From NCBI GenBank assembly GCA_022791215.1, contig JAAVYQ010000031.1, forward strand, positions 1-18,831: a DNA stretch of 18,831 nt, in the 5' to 3' direction. Position 1 is the first letter of the stretch. Each line of letters starts with the position of its first letter. The notes below the pieces were generated by a model. The model made no database searches. It had not been told where the DNA came from and saw only the letters and a program-made list of their open reading frames with translations. Position numbers and translations under genes: made by a program. The DNA comes from Bacilli bacterium (lineage in GTDB: Bacteria > Bacillota_I > Bacilli_A > RF39 > UBA660). Positions 1 to 7,161 of the stretch are shown here, one piece after another.

Positions 1-1
1 A

Positions 2-52
2 GATACTAGTGTCAACAATAGTAACGTCGTTCGTCCAGTAATTTCTCTTTAA
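2..52 (+). CDS. 3' end of a DUF6273-like surface protein (partial)
   Basis: An open frame enters from the left edge and ends at TAA 50-52. The 16 visible residues read DTSVNNSNVVRPVISL. The closing RPVISL, preceded by Asn/Ser/Val residues, is also found near the C-terminus of the lipoprotein at 8390-9805, and G-x-RPxxxL endings are typical of DUF6273-like domains. This protein stops directly after the motif, whereas the lipoprotein continues for about 22 residues. The rest of the gene is outside the window, so signal peptide, length and function cannot be judged. That it is a paralogue is an inference from a short match. Confidence 0.55.
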   Translation, partial: DTSVNNSNVVRPVISL

Positions 53-66
53 TGAATAGTTATTTC

Positions 67-80
67 ATAACATATGTTAT
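67..80. promoter_or_regulatory. 14-bp perfect palindrome, possible operator
   Basis: ATAACATATGTTAT is its own reverse complement. It sits 15 bases after the end of the upstream gene, and a -10-like TATAGT (78-83) overlaps its right half. The inner AACATATGTT equals the centre of the Bacillus LexA box, but the outer G/C bases that LexA needs are replaced by A/T. A -35 box is not evident. It may be an operator for an unknown repressor or a chance palindrome in AT-rich DNA. Confidence 0.3.
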
Positions 81-225
81 AGTAGAAAAGTGCTTTAGAG
101 AAACAAATATTATTCATAGTCATACTTTGACTAAAAATTTAATGATTAAATAATTATATTTTAGTATATTTTTAGAAATAGTATTTTTATTGTATTCATT
201 ATCTTTACTTCATGTTTTTCTTTAC

Positions 226-255
226 TTTACATATAATATTGTGTTAAAATATATT
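226..255 (+). promoter_or_regulatory. putative promoter of rpsB-tsf
   Basis: TTTACA (226-231) and TATATT (250-255) are separated by 18 bases in a very AT-rich stretch. Transcription would start near 262, giving a leader of roughly 105 bases before rpsB. An alternative pair, TTTACT 221-226 with TAAAAT 245-250, overlaps it. The rest of 53-358 contains no convincing gene. Confidence 0.35.
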
Positions 256-268
256 CGGCTTTTAGAAA

Positions 269-303
269 TAAGCACTTTTGTGGATTTCTTTTACTAGTGC
301 TTA
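269..303 (+). ncRNA. stem-loop in the rpsB leader, possible S2 autoregulatory element
   Basis: TAAGCACT (269-276) pairs perfectly with AGTGCTTA (296-303) across a 19-base loop, close to the predicted 5' end of the rpsB transcript. No U-tract follows, so it is not a classical terminator. Ribosomal protein operons are often controlled by such leaders, and S2 represses its own operon in some bacteria. Whether this stem has that role is an inference, and I do not recognise a described motif. Confidence 0.35.
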
Positions 304-367
304 ACAATAGTTAGGTGTAAAGGTTTAGAAGCAAAAGGATGTAATAACGAAAGGAAGAGTGAAAAAT

Positions 368-1312
368 ATGGCAGTAGTGTCAAAAGGAAATTTATTAGAA
401 GCTGGTGTTCATTTTGGACATCAAACTAAAAGATGGAATCCTAAAATGAAGGAATACATCTATACTTCTAGAGACGATATTTATATTATCGATTTGGAAA
501 AAACAGTAGAAAAATTAGAGGAAGCATATGTTGTTTTACGTGATGCATGTAAGGATGGCGGTAAAGCATTATTTGTTGGTACTAAAAAACAAGCTCAAGA
601 GGCTAGTATTGAAGAAGCAACTAGATGTGGTGGTTATTATATAACTGAACGTTGGTTAGGTGGAATTTTAACTAACTTTAAGACTATTAGAGAGAGAATT
701 AATCGTTTGGCTCAAATAGAGAAGATGAAAGATGAAGGTAAGTTTGAATTGTTACCTAAGAAAGAAGTTGCTAAATTACAAAAAGAGTATGATAAACTTA
801 ATAAGATTTTATGTGGTATAAGAGAAATGAATAAGTTACCACAAGCACTTATTATAACTGATCCTCGTATTGAAATAAATGCTATTAGAGAAGCAAGAAG
901 ACTAGGAATTCCTGTTTTTGGTATTGTTGATACTAATAGTGATCCTGATGATGTTGATTATGTTATACCAGGAAATGATGATGCAGTTCGTGCGGTTAAA
1001 ATAGTTTTAGGTGTATTAGCAAATGCTGTTTGTGAGGGAAATGGTCTTCCACTTGAAGATTATATTACTGAAGAAGAATTTGTTAAACCTAAGAAAACTA
1101 AAGATGGAAAAAGAGAAGAAGTTCAAGTTATAGAAAAAGAAGTTACTAGTGCTAGTGTTAAAGAAGAATCTGTTGAAGTTCCTTCTGAACCTGAAGAAAC
1201 AGAAGCTTTAGAAGATATGAAACTTGCAGATTTAAAAGCTTTGGCAAAAGATAAAGGTGTTAAAGGTTATTCTAGTATGAAAAAAGAAGAGTTAATTGAA
1301 GCTCTTAGATAA
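368..1312 (+). CDS. rpsB: 30S ribosomal protein S2 with C-terminal Rho_N/SAP-like extension
   Basis: S2 is a structural protein of the small ribosomal subunit. The N-terminus (MAVVSKGNLLEAGVHFGHQT) and internal motifs such as RWNPKM, GTKKQAQ, RWLGG and VDTNSDPD are classic S2. I place the start at ATG 368 rather than GTG 359, because the Shine-Dalgarno AAAGGAAG (350-357) is ten bases from this ATG and almost touches the GTG. The family core ends near residue 230. A Lys/Glu-rich linker follows, then about 34 residues (MKLADLKALAKDKGV through EELIEALR) that look like the Rho_N/SAP nucleic-acid-binding helix-extension-helix fold. This gives 314 aa against about 240-250 in most bacteria. tsf follows after 21 bases, the usual rpsB-tsf operon. 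Confidence 0.97.
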   Translation: MAVVSKGNLLEAGVHFGHQTKRWNPKMKEYIYTSRDDIYIIDLEKTVEKLEEAYVVLRDACKDGGKALFVGTKKQAQEASIEEATRCGGYYITERWLGGILTNFKTIRERINRLAQIEKMKDEGKFELLPKKEVAKLQKEYDKLNKILCGIREMNKLPQALIITDPRIEINAIREARRLGIPVFGIVDTNSDPDDVDYVIPGNDDAVRAVKIVLGVLANAVCEGNGLPLEDYITEEEFVKPKKTKDGKREEVQVIEKEVTSASVKEESVEVPSEPEETEALEDMKLADLKALAKDKGVKGYSSMKKEELIEALR

Positions 1313-1333
1313 ATTTTATAAAGGAGAATTATT

Positions 1334-2206
1334 ATGGATATAAAAGCAAGTGATGTAAAGGCACTTCGTGATATGACAGGTGCTGGTATGCTTGATTGTA
1401 AGAAAGCATTGGCTGAAACTAATGGAGATATGGATAAGGCAGTTGATTATTTAAGAGAAAAAGGTATAAGTACTGCTCAAAAGAAGGCTGGTAGAATAGC
1501 TGCTGAAGGTCTTTCAAATATTTATGTTAGTGGTAATAAGGCAACTATAATTGAAGTTAATGCTGAGACTGACTTTGTTGCAAAGAATGCTGAATTTGTT
1601 AAGATGGTTGATACTATCGGTAATGCAATTTTGAATAGTGATGTTAGTTCTTTAGATGATGCTTTGAATCTAAATGTGGATGGTGGAAGTGTTAATGATT
1701 TGATTATTAATACAACTGCTACTATTGGAGAAAAATTAAGTCTTAGAAGAATTGAGTCTATAAGTAAGAATGATGATGAAGTTTTTGGAACTTATTTACA
1801 TATGGGTGGTAAAATTGCTTCTTTAGTTGTAGTAAAGGGTAATGATGAAGCAGTAGCAAAGGATATTGCTATGCAAAGTGCTGCTATGAGACCTCAATAT
1901 GTTTGTCGTGAGGAAGTTCCAGCAGAGAAGACTGAACATGAGAGAGAAGTGCTTGTTGAACAAGCAAAGACTGAAGGTAAAAAAGAAGAGTTTATTGATA
2001 AAATAATTGCAGGAAGACTTGATAAGTTTTATGCTGAGATATGTTTGATTGAACAATCTTTTGTAAAAGATTCTGATTTAACTGTTAAACAATACCTTGA
2101 TAATAATAATTCTAGCGTGGTTAAAATGATCCGTTTTGAAGTTGGTGAAGGTATGGAAAAGAGATGTGAGAATTTTGCTGATGAGGTTATGAGCCAAATC
2201 AAGTAA
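1334..2206 (+). CDS. tsf: elongation factor Ts
   Basis: EF-Ts is the cytoplasmic guanine nucleotide exchange factor that recycles EF-Tu-GDP. The 290-aa product has the N-terminal UBA-like domain (VKALRDMTGAGMLDCKKAL, residues about 8-45) and the EF-Tu-contacting TDFV motif (ETDFVAKN, about residue 78), followed by the core subdomains. Length is normal for the family. An AAAGGAG Shine-Dalgarno at 1319-1325 lies about eight bases before ATG. It follows rpsB closely and almost certainly shares its transcript. The next gene starts seven bases after the stop. Confidence 0.97.
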   Translation: MDIKASDVKALRDMTGAGMLDCKKALAETNGDMDKAVDYLREKGISTAQKKAGRIAAEGLSNIYVSGNKATIIEVNAETDFVAKNAEFVKMVDTIGNAILNSDVSSLDDALNLNVDGGSVNDLIINTTATIGEKLSLRRIESISKNDDEVFGTYLHMGGKIASLVVVKGNDEAVAKDIAMQSAAMRPQYVCREEVPAEKTEHEREVLVEQAKTEGKKEEFIDKIIAGRLDKFYAEICLIEQSFVKDSDLTVKQYLDNNNSSVVKMIRFEVGEGMEKRCENFADEVMSQIK

Positions 2207-2213
2207 GTATAAA

Positions 2214-2819
2214 ATGACAAAGAAATTTAAGAAGAAAATAGTTAAAGGAAGCCTGTGTTTGTTTATGGGTTTTCTTTTTCTTTTAGTAGCATATTATGAG
2301 AGAAATATTGAGCGTAGTCCAGTTTTAATTGCTGATTTAGAAGAAAATAATAATAGGGTTTATAATGAACTTGATAAGGATAATTTTTTTGATGTTGTTA
2401 GTAATAAAACTGGGGCTGTCTTGTTAGTTAATAGTAAAACTGATGTTAGAAAGTTTATAGATTATTTGTATGATTTTAAGGAAAATTATACTATTTATGT
2501 TTATAATCTTAAAGGTGATGAGATGAGTTTCTCTTTTAATGAAGAAAATGATTTAGTTGTAAATAAAAAGCAAAGTAAATTTTATGATCAGTTAATCGTG
2601 TATTTAGGAGCTTATGCTGATGATCAAGTTGTTGTTCAAGATGATGGAACAATAGTTAAGACTAATTATAAGGTTATTTATACTCCTACAGTGCTTTTTA
2701 TTGATAATGGTAAACCTATTTATAGTCATTCATTTTTGGATGAGGAAATATCTATTCAGGATTTGAAAGATATTTATAGACAGGGTTTTGAAACTTTAAA
2801 GAATGGATATAATTCTTAG
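2214..2819 (+). CDS. membrane-anchored thioredoxin-fold-like protein lacking CXXC
   Basis: The 201-aa product has a basic N-terminus and one hydrophobic segment (about residues 12-29), consistent with an uncleaved anchor and an extracytoplasmic domain. The segment VLLVNSKTDVRKFIDYL resembles the beta-strand and helix of a thioredoxin fold, and YTPTVLFIDNGKPIYSHSF resembles its cis-Pro strand. The expected CXXC is absent: the only cysteine (about residue 15) lies in the membrane segment. A redox role is therefore unlikely, and binding or scaffolding is possible. It starts seven bases after tsf with no clear Shine-Dalgarno, suggesting translational coupling. The fold assignment is inference; a specific family is not recognised. 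Confidence 0.6.
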   Translation: MTKKFKKKIVKGSLCLFMGFLFLLVAYYERNIERSPVLIADLEENNNRVYNELDKDNFFDVVSNKTGAVLLVNSKTDVRKFIDYLYDFKENYTIYVYNLKGDEMSFSFNEENDLVVNKKQSKFYDQLIVYLGAYADDQVVVQDDGTIVKTNYKVIYTPTVLFIDNGKPIYSHSFLDEEISIQDLKDIYRQGFETLKNGYNS

Positions 2820-2836
2820 TAGTTATATCTTTTTTT
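2806..2836 (+). terminator. intrinsic terminator after rpsB-tsf operon
   Basis: GATATAA (2806-2812) pairs with TTATATC (2823-2829) over a ten-base loop and is followed by seven T (2830-2836). The stem is weak in G/C but the T-run is clear. It overlaps the stop codon of the preceding gene and separates this operon from stp-pknB-rsgA-rpe. Confidence 0.5.
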
Positions 2837-2898
2837 GTGTAAATTGTTCGCTATTTTACATATAATTTATTAGTTTTCTTTTAAATATACTTGTTTTA

Positions 2899-2907
2899 TG
2901 GTATACT
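2899..2907 (+). promoter_or_regulatory. extended -10 promoter of stp-pknB-rsgA-rpe
   Basis: TGGTATACT is an extended -10 element (TGnTATACT). No convincing -35 lies 17 bases upstream, as is common for extended -10 promoters. The same TGGTATA pattern precedes the gene at 10235. Transcription would begin near 2914, about 36 bases before the stp start. Confidence 0.5.
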
Positions 2908-2949
2908 TTATAGTAGTGAAGATAAATGAAAAACGAAAAGAGGTGTATT

Positions 2950-3711
2950 ATGCTTACACATTATCAAACAGATCCTGGTAAAGTACGTAGTCATAATGAA
3001 GATAGTGTTACTATTGTTAAAAATTTAAGTAATGATTATCTTTTGATCGTTGCTGATGGTATGGGAGGTCATAGAGCAGGTGAAGTTGCTAGTTCAATGG
3101 CTGTTACTACAATAGGTACTAGATTTCAAAAGGTTAGTACTTTAGGAACTAAGTTGGATGCGATTACTTGGCTTAAGGAAATTATTGAAGAGGTTAATAC
3201 TAATATTATTAAATATGCTGAAGAACATGTAGATTCTACTGGGCTTGGTACTACTCTTGTATGTGCTGTTTTGACAAGTGATTATCTGATTTTTGCTAAT
3301 ATTGGAGATTCTAGTGGTTTTGTTTTTAAAGATGGTAAGTTATATAAAGTTACTAAGGACCATACTTTGGTTAATATTTTAGTTGAGACTGGAGAGTTAA
3401 GGCCTGAAGAAGCAATTAATCATCCTCAAAAGAATGTTCTTATGAAAGCTTTGGGTGCGGCTCCTAAAGTTGAAACTGATATATTTGTTGTAGAGGATCC
3501 TGTAGATGGTATATTCTTGTGTAGTGATGGCCTTTCTAATATGGTTACTAAAGAACAAATAGAGAAAGTTCTTAATGATGATGAATTGGACATAGAAGAA
3601 AAGGTTGATAAACTTATTGTTAAGAGTAATTTAAGAGGGGGAAATGACAATATATCAATAGCATGTTTGTTATTGGAGGCAGGTGAAAATAGTGATAATA
3701 AAGGGTACTAA
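2950..3711 (+). CDS. stp: PP2C-family protein serine/threonine phosphatase
   Basis: This is the Stp/PrpC phosphatase that removes phosphate from substrates of the PASTA kinase encoded next to it. The 253-aa cytoplasmic protein shows the PP2C motifs in order: RSHNEDS with D18, ADGMGGH with D36, GLGTTL, ANIGDSS, LCSDGLSNMV with D193, and GGNDNIS with D233. The acidic residues bind the catalytic Mn/Mg pair. I chose ATG 2950 over an in-frame ATG at 2926 because AAGAGGTG (2938-2945) is correctly spaced and the start matches family N-termini. The 3' end overlaps pknB by 20 bases, so the phosphatase and kinase are translationally linked. Confidence 0.95.
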   Translation: MLTHYQTDPGKVRSHNEDSVTIVKNLSNDYLLIVADGMGGHRAGEVASSMAVTTIGTRFQKVSTLGTKLDAITWLKEIIEEVNTNIIKYAEEHVDSTGLGTTLVCAVLTSDYLIFANIGDSSGFVFKDGKLYKVTKDHTLVNILVETGELRPEEAINHPQKNVLMKALGAAPKVETDIFVVEDPVDGIFLCSDGLSNMVTKEQIEKVLNDDELDIEEKVDKLIVKSNLRGGNDNISIACLLLEAGENSDNKGY

Positions 3712-5506
3712 AATTAATGATAGGTATGCTATCATTAGAACTCTCGGTGAGGGTGGTATGGCTAATGTGTATTTGGCATATGATACGATTTTAGATAGAA
3801 ATGTGGCTGTTAAAGTGTTAAGAGGAGATTTGGCAAATGATGATAAGTTTGTTAGAAGGTTTCAAAGAGAAGCTCTTAGTGCTAGTAGTTTGAATCATCC
3901 TAATATAGTTGAAATGTATGATGTTGGTGAGGATGATGGACAGTATTATATAGTAATGGAATATGTTGAGGGTAAGACTTTGAAGCAACTTCTTAAGAAG
4001 CGTGGTAGTCTTACTATTACGGAAGTTATAGATATTATGAGTCAAATTACTGATGGTATGGCTCATGCTCATGATTCTTATATTATTCATAGGGATATTA
4101 AACCTCAAAATATTATGATTTTGGAGAATGGTCTTATTAAGATTACCGATTTTGGTATTGCTATGGCTATGAATAGTACTCAGTTAACTCAAACTAATTC
4201 TGTTATGGGTAGTGTTCATTATTTGCCTCCTGAACAAGCTAATGGTAAAGGTTCAACTTTGAGAAGCGATATTTATTCTATGGGTATTCTTATGTATGAA
4301 CTTTTAACTGGTGGTGTGCCTTATAAAGGTGATAATGCTGTTGAGATAGCTTTAAAGCATTTGAAGGAACCTATTCCTAGTATTAGAAAGAAATTACCTG
4401 AAATTCCTCAGTCTATAGAAAATATTATTTTGAAGAGTACTGCTAAGAATCCTCAAAATAGATATAAGGATGCTAGAGAAATGTATCAAGATATTATTAC
4501 TGCTATGGATGAGAATAGGGCTAATGAGAGAAAGTATAATTATGTTTATTCTGAAAGTGATATTGAGGAAACTAAGATGTTAGATAATGCTGTTAAGGAA
4601 GTTAAGGAATCAGAAAAGTCTAGAAAAGAAGATATTATTAGATTAGATAGAGAAGAGTCTAAGAAACAAAATAAACTTTTAATTATTTTGGCTAGTATTT
4701 TTACAGGTCTTATTGTTTTGGCAGCAGCAGTAGTGTTTTTGTTACCTTATATTTCTAAGGATGAAACTAAGAAGATTCCTGATGTTTCTAACTTGAGTTC
4801 TGTTGATGCAACTAATAAGTTAGTTGAAGAAGGTTTTGAGTCTGCTTGTAGAGATAATGAAAATAATAAGATTGATTATAAGTATGAAGCAAGTGATGAG
4901 ATAAAGGAAGGTTATGCTATTAAAACTACTCCTGGTGCTGGTACTTTGGCAAAGAAGGGTAGAGAGGTTTGTATAATTTTGTCTAGTGGTGATGCTTCGT
5001 TTGAGATGGAAGATTATAGCGGTAGAAATTATATTGAGGTTAAAACTTTATTAGAGGAAAGATATAAAGTTAATGTTATTGTGGAGAAACAAAAGGTTAA
5101 GGAAGATGAAAATAAGGAAGAAAATAGTGTTATAAGTACTAATCCTGCTGCTGGTGAAACAGTTAAGAATGGTTCTACTATTACTCTTTATATTCCTGAA
5201 GTGGAAGTTGTTTATCCTAATTTTGCTGATGGAAGTTTTACTGTTAGTCAGGTTGAAGAGTTTGCTAAGAAGTATAATTTGACTTTGACTATTAATGAAG
5301 AAGAAAATGGTGTTTTGGCTCCTGGAACTATTATTAGTCAAAGTAGACCAGCGGGAAATCCAGTTCAAGAAGGAGTACAGTTTAATATTACAGTTGCTAA
5401 GGCTCCTAAAATTGTGGGAGGCCCTGAGGATGATCCTAGTGAGGATGTGACTGATCCTACAACACCAAATGAAGATAATGATACTAGTGGGGACGATGAT
5501 GAATAG
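3692..5506 (+). CDS. pknB: PASTA-domain serine/threonine protein kinase
   Basis: This is the PrkC/PknB/Stk1 membrane kinase that senses cell-wall fragments and phosphorylates division, wall and translation proteins. The 604-aa protein has an N-terminal kinase domain with glycine loop GEGGMANV (19-26), ATP-binding K41, catalytic HRDIKPQN (133-140), DFG (153-155) and PPEQ in the activation segment. A juxtamembrane linker follows, then one membrane span (about 328-352) and three extracellular PASTA repeats (about 361-433, 434-501, 504-570), ending in an acidic Asp/Thr tail. GTG 3692 is preferred because AGGTGA (3681-3686) is five bases upstream; GTG 3683 would lie inside that site. It overlaps stp at its 5' end and rsgA by eight bases at its 3' end. 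Confidence 0.95.
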   Translation: MIIKGTKINDRYAIIRTLGEGGMANVYLAYDTILDRNVAVKVLRGDLANDDKFVRRFQREALSASSLNHPNIVEMYDVGEDDGQYYIVMEYVEGKTLKQLLKKRGSLTITEVIDIMSQITDGMAHAHDSYIIHRDIKPQNIMILENGLIKITDFGIAMAMNSTQLTQTNSVMGSVHYLPPEQANGKGSTLRSDIYSMGILMYELLTGGVPYKGDNAVEIALKHLKEPIPSIRKKLPEIPQSIENIILKSTAKNPQNRYKDAREMYQDIITAMDENRANERKYNYVYSESDIEETKMLDNAVKEVKESEKSRKEDIIRLDREESKKQNKLLIILASIFTGLIVLAAAVVFLLPYISKDETKKIPDVSNLSSVDATNKLVEEGFESACRDNENNKIDYKYEASDEIKEGYAIKTTPGAGTLAKKGREVCIILSSGDASFEMEDYSGRNYIEVKTLLEERYKVNVIVEKQKVKEDENKEENSVISTNPAAGETVKNGSTITLYIPEVEVVYPNFADGSFTVSQVEEFAKKYNLTLTINEEENGVLAPGTIISQSRPAGNPVQEGVQFNITVAKAPKIVGGPEDDPSEDVTDPTTPNEDNDTSGDDDE

Positions 5507-6317
5507 TGTTGGGAAAATATTAAGTATTAATAAGGATTTATACGCTGTCTTGTATGAGACAAGCGTTTTTCCATGTTCTGTTAGAGGTAAACTTAGGAAT
5601 AATAAACTTACTGTAGGTGATAATGTTGTTTTTTGTCAGGAGACTTTGACTATTGAGAGTGTTGAACCTAGAAAGAATACTTTAGTTAGACCTTTGATTT
5701 CTAATATAGATAAGTTATTTATTGTTGTTAGTACAAATATTCCTAAATTTAGTACTTATTTGCTTGATAAGTTTTTGGTTCTTAGTGAGGTGAATAACAT
5801 TTGCCCTGTGATAATTGTAACTAAACTTGATATTTGTGATAAGGCTGAACTTAAGGAAGTAAAAACTGCTATTAAGTATTATAAGAAGTTAGGGTATAAG
5901 GTTTATACTAATAAGCAGATTCGTAAGATAAAGAAGGAAATGAAGGGGTGTGTTGTTTCTTTAGCAGGTCAAACAGGTGCTGGTAAGAGTACTTTGTTGA
6001 ATCGTGTTGATAAAAATCTTAATTTGAAGACAGGTGAGGTTAGTGAGCATCTTGGTAGAGGTAAACATACTACTAGATTAGTTGAATTGATTCAGTTTGG
6101 AGATGCTTTGATTGCTGATACTCCTGGTTTTAGTTCTCTAGAGTTGGACATGAGTTTGGAACAGATTTCTAGTGGTTTTAAGGAATTTGGTTTTGATTGT
6201 AAGTATTCTAGTTGTACTCATGTTAAGAATGAAGGGTGTTCTGTTATTGATAGAGTTAATAGCGGTAAGATTTTGAAGAGTAGGTATGAGAGTTACTTGA
6301 AGTTAATTGGTAAATAA
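5499..6317 (+). CDS. rsgA: ribosome small-subunit-dependent GTPase A
   Basis: RsgA (YloQ/EngC) is a circularly permuted GTPase that checks late 30S maturation. The 272-aa product has an N-terminal OB-fold region, then the permuted G motifs: G4 TKLD (about 108), G1 GQTGAGKST (about 157), G2 threonines in KHTTR, and G3 DTPGF (about 207). It ends in the zinc motif C234-x4-C239-x-H241-x5-C247. Start ATG 5499 overlaps the pknB stop by eight bases, with GTGGGGA upstream; ATG 5496 is the alternative. The stp-pknB-rsgA-rpe order is conserved in Bacilli. The thiN gene that often follows rpe there is missing here. Confidence 0.95.
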   Translation: MNSVGKILSINKDLYAVLYETSVFPCSVRGKLRNNKLTVGDNVVFCQETLTIESVEPRKNTLVRPLISNIDKLFIVVSTNIPKFSTYLLDKFLVLSEVNNICPVIIVTKLDICDKAELKEVKTAIKYYKKLGYKVYTNKQIRKIKKEMKGCVVSLAGQTGAGKSTLLNRVDKNLNLKTGEVSEHLGRGKHTTRLVELIQFGDALIADTPGFSSLELDMSLEQISSGFKEFGFDCKYSSCTHVKNEGCSVIDRVNSGKILKSRYESYLKLIGK

Positions 6318-6337
6318 TTTTTAAGGATGTGGTTAAA

Positions 6338-6964
6338 TTGTTAGTTAGTGGATCAATTCTTTGTGATAAGCCTTTGGAGGCAATAAAATTGTATGATAAG
6401 TCAAGTATTGATTTTATTCATTTGGATATTATGGATGGAAAGTTTGTTCCTAATAAGAGTTTTACTATGTCACAAATTAATAGTTTGTGTGGTTCTGTTT
6501 CTAAGCCTTTGGATGTTCATTTGATGGTTAGTAATCCTAGTAAGTATATTGATGATTTAAGTCTGTTAAATGTTAGTTATATTACTTTTCATTATGAGGC
6601 TGTTAAGGATGCTATGAGTGTTATAAATCATATTAAGGGTAATGGCGTTAAAGTTGGTATTAGTATTAAGCCTAGTACTAGTGTAAGTGAAATTTTTCCT
6701 TTGCTTCCTTTTTTGGATATGGTTCTTATTATGAGTGTAGAACCTGGTAAAAGTGGTCAATCTTTTATGAGTAGTGTTTTGTATAAGATTGATGTTTTGA
6801 GAAAAGAGATTGTAGAGAAAGGTTATAAGACTCTTATTAGTATCGATGGGGGCATTAATGAGGATTCGGTTTCTAAAGTGGTAGGAGTGGATATAGTTGT
6901 TAGTGCTTCTTATTTACTTAGCGGGAATATTGAAGATAAACTTAAATTTTTAAGAAATTTATAG
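6338..6964 (+). CDS. rpe: ribulose-phosphate 3-epimerase
   Basis: Rpe interconverts ribulose 5-phosphate and xylulose 5-phosphate in the pentose phosphate pathway. The TIM-barrel motifs are visible: SIL at the N-terminus, HLDIMDGKFVPN (metal-binding His and Asp), PLDVHLMV (His), SVEPGKSGQSF (phosphate loop, where many relatives have PGFGGQ), and SIDGGIN (catalytic Asp). Length is about 208 aa against 210-220 typical. The Shine-Dalgarno AAGGAT (6323-6328) fits TTG 6338; GTG 6329 in the same frame lies almost on top of it, so TTG is preferred, though annotators may choose the GTG. It is the last gene of the operon, followed directly by a terminator. Confidence 0.93.
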   Translation: MLVSGSILCDKPLEAIKLYDKSSIDFIHLDIMDGKFVPNKSFTMSQINSLCGSVSKPLDVHLMVSNPSKYIDDLSLLNVSYITFHYEAVKDAMSVINHIKGNGVKVGISIKPSTSVSEIFPLLPFLDMVLIMSVEPGKSGQSFMSSVLYKIDVLRKEIVEKGYKTLISIDGGINEDSVSKVVGVDIVVSASYLLSGNIEDKLKFLRNL

Positions 6965-6971
6965 AGTAAAG

Positions 6972-6998
6972 ACTAGAAAATGAGTTCTAGTTTTTTTT
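6972..6998 (+). terminator. intrinsic terminator of the stp-rpe operon
   Basis: ACTAGAA (6972-6978) and TTCTAGT (6985-6991) form a 7-bp stem with loop AATGAG, running into eight T (6991-6998). It begins eight bases after the rpe stop. The arm sequences recur in the terminator at 8018-8057. Confidence 0.88.
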
Positions 6999-7032
6999 AT
7001 TATGAAATATTCGTGAAATAATAAAAATATGT

Positions 7033-7061
7033 TTGACTATAGAATAAATGTTTGCTATAAT
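7033..7061 (+). promoter_or_regulatory. strong sigma-A-type promoter of dinD
   Basis: TTGACT (7033-7038) and TATAAT (7056-7061) are separated by 17 bases, and TG at 7053-7054 adds an extended -10. This is one of the best promoters in the window and would be strong unless repressed. The spacer is occupied by a LexA-like box. Confidence 0.85.
7041..7054. promoter_or_regulatory. LexA-like SOS box in the dinD promoter
   Basis: AGAATAAATGTTTG matches 12 of 14 positions of the Firmicutes SOS consensus CGAACRNRYGTTYG; the mismatches are the first C and the C of GAAC. It fills the space between -35 and -10 of the promoter, where bound LexA would block RNA polymerase. The downstream gene belongs to the DNA-damage-inducible family DinD, which makes this reading much more likely than chance. 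lexA itself is not in the window. Confidence 0.6.
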
Positions 7062-7096
7062 TTATTTGTATTTAAGGAGGGTACAGTATTTATAGA

Positions 7097-7124
7097 AAGA
7101 ACTATTGATAAAGAATAAGTTCTT
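7097..7124 (+). other. stem-loop in the dinD leader
   Basis: AAGAACT (7097-7103) is an exact inverted repeat of AGTTCTT (7118-7124) with a 14-base loop. It lies between a perfect but unused-looking Shine-Dalgarno AAGGAGG (7074-7080) and the true one at 7150-7156. It is not followed by a T-run. Its role is unknown; it could shape translation of dinD or be left over from a rearranged gene start. Confidence 0.35.
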
Positions 7125-7161
7125 ATATAATATGAGAAGTGTAAAAAATAGGAGGTATTGG

